Shown here: positions 1-6,533 of the stretch, one piece after another
Layout: the number at the start of each line of letters is the position of its first letter
Numbering within the stretch: the first letter of the stretch is position 1
Source: CAZHWT01 sp964536215
GTDB taxonomy: Bacteria > Patescibacteriota > CAZHWT01
Length of the DNA stretch: 25,831 nt
Direction: 5' to 3'
NCBI GenBank assembly: GCA_964536215.1
Contig: CAZHWT010000019.1
Location: 1-25,831 of the forward strand
Program-made: the position numbers and the translations under genes
Notes under the pieces: model-generated
What the model saw: only the letters and a program-made list of their open reading frames with translations
Told to the model about the DNA's origin: nothing
Database searches by the model: none

Positions 1-830
<830 letters not shown>

Positions 831-942
831 TTTGTCTACCTTAAATACTTTGTTCGATCGGGTAGCGATATCCGTCGACAAGGTGGTCCTTGATGTAATT
901 TACCTATATCTGTTTTTCAGTTTTTAGGGTAGCTACGCTACC

Positions 943-970
943 AGGTTCTAGGTTTTAGGTGATAGGTTCT
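943..970 (+). repeat. 7-nt period array, units AGGTTCT/AGGTTTT
   Basis: Four consecutive 7-nt units (AGGTTCT, AGGTTTT, AGGTGAT, AGGTTCT) lie in the 23S-5S spacer, with weaker decay of the pattern to about 984. The array is nearly the reverse complement of the one at 1002-1029, so the two could pair as a long stem in the rRNA precursor. Confidence 0.85.
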
Positions 971-1001
971 AGAAGTTAGTTCTAAGATAATTCACTCTAT
1001 A

Positions 1002-1029
1002 AACCTAAAACCTGTAACCTAAAACCTAA
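1002..1029 (+). repeat. 7-nt period array, unit AACCTAA
   Basis: Four consecutive 7-nt units (AACCTAA, AACCTGT, AACCTAA, AACCTAA) end 13 nt before the 5S rRNA. They are the inverted partner of 943-970. The intervening 31 nt would form the loop of a pre-rRNA stem. Confidence 0.85.
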
Positions 1030-1041
1030 CTTTAGCGCGAG

Positions 1042-1164
1042 TGTCTTGGTGATTGATAGCGCGGGTGCTCCACCTCTTCCCTTACCGAACAGAGTCGTGA
1101 AAGCTCGCAGCGCCGATGATACTTGGAGGGCAACTTCCTGGGAAAGTAGGTCATCGCCAGGACT
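1042..1164 (+). rRNA. rrf: 5S ribosomal RNA
   Basis: An 11-bp helix I closes the molecule: gtcttggtgat (1043-1053) pairs with atcgccaggac (1153-1163). Inside are the 5S signatures ccgaacagag (about 1085) and gggaaagtaggtc (about 1140). The length of about 120 nt is normal. Flanking bases (agcgcgag before, ctctcgct after) extend the pairing and probably form a processing stem. It lies about 210 nt after 23S, on the same strand, as in a normal rRNA operon. Open reading frames in this interval are chance. Confidence 0.95.
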
Positions 1165-1181
1165 CTCTCGCTAAAATTTCT

Positions 1182-1236
1182 AAAATCCCCGAGCGGGACT
1201 CGAAACCACCCTTCGAGTTCCACTCGGGGATTTTTT
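1182..1236 (+). terminator. Rho-independent terminator of the rRNA operon
   Basis: The arm aaaatccccgag (1182-1193) pairs with ctcggggatttt (1223-1234). An inner stem pairs ggactcgaa (1196-1204) with ttcgagttcc (1212-1221), with one bulge. A run of T follows. The reverse strand resembles the T-arm and 3' acceptor of a tRNA (ttcgagtcccgctcgggga), so this may derive from a tRNA remnant, although a proper 5-bp T stem is not formed. Confidence 0.85.
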
Positions 1237-1270
1237 CTGATTTTCTTTTTTTTTCTGATTTTCTTTTTTT
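1237..1270 (+). repeat. T-rich 18-nt tandem duplication after the terminator
   Basis: The unit ctgattttcttttttttt occurs at 1237-1254 and again from 1255, slightly shortened. It extends the U-tract behind the rRNA terminator and may act as a second release zone or be simple slippage. Confidence 0.7.
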
Positions 1271-1720
1271 ACTTGCCAGCAAACTCCCCGCCACATAAAA
1301 GTAAAATACAAATACCTGACACCATAAGCTGTGTAATCTTTGACAACACTGCCATTATTCGCATATCGCTCTCGCTACAGAGGATCACTTATCCAAGAAT
1401 TAGCAGTACTAGCAACCCATCACAAACTGTAGGTATTGCCTGACAATGAGGAGTGAGAGTCAGATAGCTACAAAAAAACACGGGCTGTTACCGTCAATTG
1501 CCCACAAACATACCTTAAAACAGCCTCTAAGCTGCCCAAAAGACCAAAACTACTCGTAAACGACTTTATAAGTATCATCCAAGTGTAAAGTTGCTTTTAA
1601 TGCCCTTTTAAGCCTGAATAGGGTCAAGTCGTGCCACGCTGTTTCCGGCCCAACAATGTGGCAATCTAGTCCAGGCTAATCGCAAAAATGGGGCCATGCT
1701 TTGTAAACCACAGTATTCAT
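1271..1720. other. Non-coding gap between rRNA operon and toxin-antitoxin pair
   Basis: I see no credible gene here. A possible promoter is TTGACA at 1340-1345, followed after 18 nt by TATCGC. A 7-bp inverted repeat (GGCTGTT 1483-1489, AACAGCC 1519-1525) lies downstream. A small RNA is possible, but I recognise no known RNA family. Confidence 0.4.
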
Positions 1721-1763
1721 AAGTAAAGTTGTTGGGTTCGCTTTACTTTATGATATACTTTAC
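1721..1763 (+). promoter_or_regulatory. Promoter with inverted-repeat operator for the toxin-antitoxin pair
   Basis: A perfect 8-bp inverted repeat, AAGTAAAG (1721-1728) and CTTTACTT (1741-1748), encloses a likely -35 box TTGGGT (1732-1737). The -10 box TATACT (1754-1759) follows after 16 nt and a further half-site copy, ACTTTAC, lies at 1757-1763. Transcription would begin at or next to the ATG at 1766. AbrB-type antitoxins commonly repress their own promoter through such repeats, so autoregulation is a reasonable inference. Confidence 0.65.
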
Positions 1764-1765
1764 CA

Positions 1766-1993
1766 ATGGATACCACCAAAGTCTCATCTAAATATCAGAT
1801 AGTCATCCCCAAAGCGGCTCGTCAGAAGCTTGGCATTGCGGCCGGGCAAAGGCTGGCTATCAAAGTGACATCGGAACACATTATCCTCGAACCATTAGAC
1901 CCACTAGCCAAATTGCAGCATAAGTATGGCCAGATCTGGGGGCAGAATCCTGCAACCTATGTTCGCCAGCAGCGACAAGAATGGCAGGAATAA
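1766..1993 (+). CDS. AbrB/MazE-fold antitoxin (VapB-like)
   Basis: This 75-residue protein begins with a typical SpoVT/AbrB swapped-hairpin domain: TTKVSSKYQIVIPKAARQKLG at the N-terminus (residues 3-23), then a GQRLAIKV strand and an IILEPL strand to about residue 46. The family binds DNA as a dimer. The tail (about 47-75) is polar with several Trp and Gln residues and would be the toxin-binding part. The PIN-domain gene follows 78 bp later on the same strand. No Shine-Dalgarno site precedes the ATG, and the -10 box lies only 6 nt upstream, which suggests a leaderless message. Function as antitoxin rests on domain plus neighbour; the exact subfamily (VapB against another AbrB antitoxin) is not settled. 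Confidence 0.85.
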   Translation: MDTTKVSSKYQIVIPKAARQKLGIAAGQRLAIKVTSEHIILEPLDPLAKLQHKYGQIWGQNPATYVRQQRQEWQE

Positions 1994-2017
1994 ATCAGCT
2001 AGCCTTGTCATCATGAA

Positions 2018-2059
2018 CTCGTTTCAGGCTCCCTCGTTTCAGAATCAATTCCGAAACGA
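2018..2059 (+). repeat. Direct and inverted repeats between antitoxin and toxin
   Basis: CTCGTTTCAG occurs twice (2018-2027, 2033-2042), and GAAACGA at 2053-2059 is inverted to both TCGTTTC copies. Two alternative hairpins are therefore possible just before the toxin start at 2072. They could reduce or switch toxin translation, or act as a second operator. Confidence 0.65.
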
Positions 2060-2071
2060 TCAATAACTCAT

Positions 2072-2497
2072 ATGAAAATTGCCATCGACACCAACATTCT
2101 TATCTACGCCATCGAAGGCGGTCAGCTCCACCAGGCTGCCACACAAATCCTCCAGCTTACCCAAACTCGCCTGGATGGCTTCATATCGTCTCTTGCTCTA
2201 ACTGAATTGCTATCCAATTCTCATCTCAGCGACGAACAAGCCCAGGACTTTTACCAAACCTTTAATCAACTTAGCGTGACCAAGGTCGACATCTCTGAAG
2301 AGGTTATCCTGCACACTGCCCAGCTCCGCCGCCATCATCACATTACTACTCCTGACGCCATCCACCTGGCCTCTGCTACATCAGTTAAAGCTAGATATTT
2401 TATCACTGCCGACGACACGCTGCTCAAGCTCAATGTAGCTGGCCTAAAAATCATCAAACCAACCAGCTTTCTGAGACAGCATCATCTTTCCAACTAA
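2072..2497 (+). CDS. PIN-domain ribonuclease toxin (VapC-like)
   Basis: The 141-residue product has the layout of a PIN-domain nuclease: D6 in IAIDTNILIYA, E45 in SLALTELLSN, D95 in TTPDAIHLASA and D114/D115 in FITADDTLL. These are the four acidic positions that bind Mg2+ or Mn2+ in the family. VapC toxins cleave specific RNAs, often initiator tRNA or 23S rRNA; the target here cannot be read from sequence. Length is normal. It follows an AbrB-fold antitoxin, so the pair is a type II toxin-antitoxin module. The 78-bp spacing is larger than the overlap usual for vapBC and holds repeats that may control translation. No strong ribosome-binding site is visible. Confidence 0.88.
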   Translation: MKIAIDTNILIYAIEGGQLHQAATQILQLTQTRLDGFISSLALTELLSNSHLSDEQAQDFYQTFNQLSVTKVDISEEVILHTAQLRRHHHITTPDAIHLASATSVKARYFITADDTLLKLNVAGLKIIKPTSFLRQHHLSN

Positions 2498-2711
2498 TTA
2501 GCGCGAATTACGTAACTCCCTTTTTAGCTATCATCCAGCCAAAGCATCTGGGATCCAGCACCTCATTCTAACCCGGTGCCGTTATAGTGTGGGGAAAGTA
2601 TCTTCCACATCGGACGCTTCATACCAGCAAAATAGCTTCACCGCCGCTCAAATAAAGAGGGAAAGTAGGCGGGTTGCTCCAACCGTCACCGCTATATCAT
2701 TCTGTAGTATT

Positions 2712-4400
2712 ATGACAACCATGTCAGAACTTGAATCGCCAGCCAGTAGTCAGATGTCATCTGCTGAGACCAAGACATCAAAGCAGATGCAGGGTAAGGC
2801 AGAAAAGCAAGACAAAAACGCGAATCCCGAAGATGAAAATAAACTTACTTCAGAGGATTCCGCAGAAAACCAAGCGACATTTACATATACGCCAGTCCAC
2901 GAGAAGTCGGGTGCTACAGAAGCAGAAGGCCAGCTTCAGAGTGAATTACCCCGTAACTCCTCAGCAGAAATGCCAGACGGGCAAAAAACGCGCCTTCATT
3001 CTGCCAAGCACGAAAAGGATGTAGGCGATAAGCTGCGTCAAGAAGGTCGTCAAATTGGGCTTACTGCGGCGGAAAGATTTCATGACAAAGTCCAGCAATC
3101 AGTTGATCAAGATTGGCCTTCGCCGAGTCATCCTTCGCAGGAGGCGGTCGATAAGGTTCAGCTAAGAGAGCAAAACGAGCGTGAGTATATAGATTTTGAC
3201 GCACTAACTCCAGAATATAGCAAAAGTCTGAATAAAGATTATTACCAAAACTTGTTAGACCAATACGGTAGGCAGTTGGCTCGAGAAGAGGCGGAGCCCA
3301 AAGTAAGGCAGTTTATCCAGCAACTGTCTAACGATGAAGCGAGATATACTCAAGAAATTAATAACTACATGCACACCCTTTCGCTTGAACAACATCAAAT
3401 TAATAATATCCCTCAGTACTACAGCCAAAACTTAAACATAGAAGATAAAAAGAGGCTAGAAAAGTTATTCAAAGAGTATAGCCTGGACCAATACATTAAA
3501 TTGCATCCGCAGCCAGAGAAATATGCAGCCCCAGAGGCATTAGAGCGCGCTTTAAGCCAAAGAGCCAGGCAGTATCTCGACAATATTCCCGCTGAATATA
3601 GGCAAGACCTACCCGAGTATGCCCAAGTCGCGCAGTCAACCAAGCTCTGGCATGGCACAGGCGCTTATATTTATCGATGGAAGGAAGAGCGGAGCCAATA
3701 TGATCAGCCCGAATATAGCTTAGATAGAATAGAAGATACGATTAATGGCATCCTTAAGGATGGAGGCATTATGAGCCAGCACCTCGATAATTTTGACGCC
3801 AGCAACCCACAGCAGTCATCTGTATCAACAACTATGATTAGAGATATTGCGCAGCACTATGCCTACAGATTCCGTGATAGCAGAGGTAGACCGTCAGAAT
3901 CTAGCCTCATTGTGCCAATCCAAGCTTGGGTTAACACAGAATTAAAAAGCGCTGGTCAGCAAAATCAAGACAGCCTCGTCAAAAGCGGCGGCCTCGAGGC
4001 CGTTAAACGCTACCAACAAAGCATTAAAGAGCAGTTTCCCTGGTGGAGACTAAGTCGCCAACACGTATCTAATCAAGAATCTGTCAGTCAAAGTATTAAT
4101 GAGGCGTTTTTAGAAGGTAGTGATATCAACGGTAATTATCCAATCGTTATTGGTATAAACCGAGCTGAAAATACATTTAAACTGAAACACGTTAAAACCC
4201 ATGAAGTCAGGACCCAAGACAGCATCCTTATGTCAAACTTCACCCACCTAGAAGTGCCCTATGCAAAAGTGGCCGAGGTTAAAGCAAAGGTAGCTGCTGC
4301 TGGCTACCCCGACTTGCCCGTCTTTGCCATCGAAACCGCCGAAGCGTATCAGGCCGAGAATATCTTAAAAACGTTTAAGCCGTCAGGAGAAACAGACTAG
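2712..4400 (+). CDS. Large unrecognised protein with an ADP-ribosyltransferase-like HGT motif
   Basis: I do not recognise a named family. The frame is open from a GTG at 2589, but ATG 2712 or ATG 2721 are better starts; a TATTAT at 2708-2713 would suit a leaderless start at 2721. From ATG 2712 the protein has 562 residues. About the first 130 residues are polar, low-complexity and probably disordered, and residues 140-310 are charged and helical. A region then resembles the ART fold: LWHGTGAYIYRW (H314), a GGI segment after ILKD (351-353) and SVSTT (370-374) followed by a helix with AQHYAY. This order matches the first strands of PARP, Tpt1 and Arr-type enzymes. E514 in THLEVPY is a candidate catalytic Glu. 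No signal peptide or membrane segment is seen. A role as toxin, effector or RNA-modifying enzyme is only inferred. Its stop codon overlaps that of the convergent S51 pseudogene. Confidence 0.7.
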   Translation: MTTMSELESPASSQMSSAETKTSKQMQGKAEKQDKNANPEDENKLTSEDSAENQATFTYTPVHEKSGATEAEGQLQSELPRNSSAEMPDGQKTRLHSAKHEKDVGDKLRQEGRQIGLTAAERFHDKVQQSVDQDWPSPSHPSQEAVDKVQLREQNEREYIDFDALTPEYSKSLNKDYYQNLLDQYGRQLAREEAEPKVRQFIQQLSNDEARYTQEINNYMHTLSLEQHQINNIPQYYSQNLNIEDKKRLEKLFKEYSLDQYIKLHPQPEKYAAPEALERALSQRARQYLDNIPAEYRQDLPEYAQVAQSTKLWHGTGAYIYRWKEERSQYDQPEYSLDRIEDTINGILKDGGIMSQHLDNFDASNPQQSSVSTTMIRDIAQHYAYRFRDSRGRPSESSLIVPIQAWVNTELKSAGQQNQDSLVKSGGLEAVKRYQQSIKEQFPWWRLSRQHVSNQESVSQSINEAFLEGSDINGNYPIVIGINRAENTFKLKHVKTHEVRTQDSILMSNFTHLEVPYAKVAEVKAKVAAAGYPDLPVFAIETAEAYQAENILKTFKPSGETD

Positions 4401-5032
4401 CTAGGTAGTACACTAAATAAGCTGCCATTCACTACAACAGCTTGGTCATCATTTAGTAGGGTATAAGCATATTGCTTAGCCTGGTAACACTTAATCAGCT
4501 CAGCTAGATATTCGTCACGCTCGGATTGGTTGCAGTGGGGCACAATAATGGTGTTTATCAATCCTAATCATCGATTGATAATCTCTGGCTACTGGTGCGG
4601 CTCACCATCTACATCCACAAACTGTAAAGTCGGTCCAGCTACAATGGATCCAGCGCTATAGCCAGCGTAGACAAAGTCATGTTCAAGTAAAGAACAAATA
4701 AGTTCATCAAAACTGGATACTTTCATTTGATATCTAAGATAGTGTGCATTTCCACCGCTTAGCCATACGCCATCAAACTGCTCTAGCTCTTGTTTTAGTC
4801 CAGCCGTATTGCCCGCAAAATCTTGCAGTCGCAAAAATGTGAAATGCACCCCAGTAGCTCGTACATCCTCAATTGCTTCAGTATACCAACCCTTCCTTTC
4901 CTCGTCAGAATACACCTCCGCTGCGCCAGTAATATAAGCCAGCTTTACACCGCTCGCGGGTTTAGCAAACAAAGCCAAAAACTGCTCACGCAGGCTATCC
5001 GGAATTCCTTGAGAACTCAAAAATAATTTCAT
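4397..5032 (-). pseudogene. Peptidase S51 (dipeptidase E-like), interrupted by two in-frame stops
   Basis: The first 147 codons encode the N-terminal two thirds of a peptidase S51 protein: LSGGNAHYL (91-99) and the nucleophile motif GYSAGS with S126. A TAG then occurs (4589-4591). Reading on in the same frame gives a short segment, a TGA (4568-4570), then LGLINTIIVPHCN and 45 more family-like residues to a TAG at 4397-4399. The restored length of about 211 residues fits the family, which cleaves Asp-X dipeptides in the cytoplasm. The conserved PH, which probably holds the triad His, lies after both stops, so the truncated product should be inactive. Two point nonsense changes with no frameshift suggest recent decay. 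Readthrough or recoding is less likely. An AAGGA precedes the ATG. Confidence 0.8.
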
Positions 5033-5158
5033 ACTATTCGATGATCCTTGGGGATCGCTATAAAAAGCCTTGTAGGTATACCGCTAGCTTAGGTTATGCG
5101 CTTCTCAGAGAAATCTGCTCTCCAGTTGATATCAAAGATAGCAAATATATAATTCATT

Positions 5159-5179
5159 CCTAGAACCTAGAACCTAGAA
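5159..5179 (+). repeat. 7-nt period array, unit CCTAGAA
   Basis: Three exact copies of CCTAGAA lie just upstream of the rpsA promoter. The unit is the reverse complement, in another phase, of the AGGTTCT units seen between 23S and 5S rRNA. Confidence 0.85.
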
Positions 5180-5191
5180 CCCCCTTGCCCG

Positions 5192-5220
5192 TTGCCGTAT
5201 CGGGTTTTTTACGCTATAAT
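5192..5220 (+). promoter_or_regulatory. Strong sigma-70-type promoter for rpsA
   Basis: TTGCCG (5192-5197), a 17-nt spacer and a perfect TATAAT (5215-5220). Transcription should start near 5227, giving a leader of about 134 nt. Confidence 0.85.
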
Positions 5221-5226
5221 AGTCAG

Positions 5227-5360
5227 CGAATCCGCCTATCAGGTGGGTATCTTTTTCAGAAAGGCAAAATCAGGTTAAAGGTTTAAGGGGCAAGCAGAGC
5301 ATAGGGTGTGCAATCCTGTCAAAAACTTGAAACTTAAAACAGGACGCCTGTAACTAAAAT
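5227..5360 (+). promoter_or_regulatory. Structured 5' leader of rpsA
   Basis: A compact hairpin (CCGCCT 5232-5237, AGGTGG 5241-5246) is followed by a short T run at 5252-5256 and looks like a weak attenuator. A second stem pairs TCCTGT (5314-5319) with ACAGGA (5339-5344) and encloses AAAACTT/GAAACTT units with 7-nt spacing. There is no clear Shine-Dalgarno site before the ATG. S1 commonly regulates its own mRNA, so autoregulation here is possible but unproven. The rest of 5033-5158 holds nothing I can name. Confidence 0.5.
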
Positions 5361-6434
5361 ATGTCAAGTAAAACAGCAGTTAAAGAACAAGAAAATTTAA
5401 CAATGGAGGAACTTTTGGCCCAAGAGAAGCCAATTGTAACACTTCAAAGAGGAGAGGTGGTCGAAGGGACAGTTATCGATATCGTTCGAGGCGAAATACT
5501 GGTCGATGTCGGCGCCAAAGCCGAAGGGGTAATCTCATCTTCGGAGGCACGCGAAGAGTCTGAAATGATTGAAAATCTTAAGCCTGGCGACACCTTGCTT
5601 GTTTATATTGTTTCGGCCGAAAACGAACATGGCCAGATCCAGCTATCTCTCAAAAAAGCTGCTCAAGCGCGCCGGTGGACAATTTTGCAAAAGTCGGCCC
5701 AAGATGAATCAGCCGTTCCGGTTAAAGTCTTGGATCATAACAAAGGCGGCTTGATTGTTGATGCTCAGAAGATTCGCGGTTTTATTCCATTTTCTCACCT
5801 GTCTTCAGGACCAGCTCGCACTGCCACTCCTCAAGAGGTTGCGGATGAATTAAACGCACTTATTGGCCAAGAGTTGCAGGCTGTTGTAATCGAGGCTGAC
5901 CAAAAGGCTAATCGGTTAATCTTGTCAGAAAAGAAGGCTCAACAAGAAGCAGATAGAGAGCGCAAAAACGCTCTTATGGCTACGTTAAATATCGGCGATG
6001 TAGTCGATGCTACCGTCAGTCGCACCATGCCATTTGGTATTATTGTCGAACTCGAAAGCGGCGCTGAAGGTTTAGTTCATGCTTCAGAAGTTAGTTGGGA
6101 CAAGAACGCCGACTTTACCACCCAATACCCTCAGGGGCAGAAGATTCAGGTAAAAATTATCGAGCTAGACCAAGTAAACGGTAAAATTAACCTGTCTATC
6201 AAACAGCTTACCCCTGACCCGTGGAGCAAATTAGTATCCGAATATAACGTTGGTCAAAAGGTAGCTGCGACAGTCAGCAAAATTACATCGTATGGAGTTA
6301 TCGTGACTGTTGGTAAAGTTGAAGGACTACTTAAGTCAGAAGACGCCGCCAAGTTAAAAGTTGGCGATGAAGTGGAGCTAAGTATTGCCGAAATTGACGA
6401 AAATGCTCACCGCCTAAACGTTTCTCTCGATTAA
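5361..6434 (+). CDS. rpsA: 30S ribosomal protein S1 (four S1 domains)
   Basis: The 357-residue protein consists of four S1 RNA-binding domains, at about 28-99, 117-190, 209-282 and 296-357. The third is the best conserved, with VSRTMPFGIIVELESGAEGLVH (a split of the S1 signature) and VNGKINLSIKQ. S1 binds mRNA on the small ribosomal subunit and helps place it for initiation. E. coli S1 has six domains; four is usual for shorter S1 proteins of many lineages. The second domain is the most divergent. The N-terminal 27 residues are charged. The start at 5361 lacks a ribosome-binding site; Met15 (5403) is an alternative. The gene has its own strong promoter. A general S1-domain RNA-binding protein is the main alternative reading. 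Confidence 0.88.
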   Translation: MSSKTAVKEQENLTMEELLAQEKPIVTLQRGEVVEGTVIDIVRGEILVDVGAKAEGVISSSEAREESEMIENLKPGDTLLVYIVSAENEHGQIQLSLKKAAQARRWTILQKSAQDESAVPVKVLDHNKGGLIVDAQKIRGFIPFSHLSSGPARTATPQEVADELNALIGQELQAVVIEADQKANRLILSEKKAQQEADRERKNALMATLNIGDVVDATVSRTMPFGIIVELESGAEGLVHASEVSWDKNADFTTQYPQGQKIQVKIIELDQVNGKINLSIKQLTPDPWSKLVSEYNVGQKVAATVSKITSYGVIVTVGKVEGLLKSEDAAKLKVGDEVELSIAEIDENAHRLNVSLD

Positions 6435-6449
6435 GAGGTAGGCCCGACA

Positions 6450-6497
6450 TTGAAATTTGCAGAGTAGCTGGTATAAAGGCAAAAATCAGCTACTCTG
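6450..6497 (+). promoter_or_regulatory. clpC promoter inside an 11-bp inverted repeat
   Basis: TTGAAA (6450-6455), a 16-nt spacer and TATAAA (6472-6477) form a good promoter. Its -10 box lies in the loop of a perfect inverted repeat: CAGAGTAGCTG (6460-6470) and CAGCTACTCTG (6487-6497). This is the geometry of a repressor operator such as CIRCE, but the sequence is neither CIRCE nor the CtsR box. No T run follows, so a terminator is unlikely. GGAGGA at about 6523-6528 is a strong ribosome-binding site for clpC. Confidence 0.7.
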
Positions 6498-6533
6498 TCG
6501 CTCTATTACATTGAGTGATAACGGAGGAAGACT

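Noticed and set aside
943..1029. CRISPR array
   Set aside because: The repeats are 7 nt in direct tandem without spacers, and no cas genes are present.
5188..5210. Terminator CCCG/CGGG plus six T before rpsA
   Set aside because: The stem is only 4 bp with a 9-nt loop, and the T run lies inside the spacer of a near-perfect promoter.
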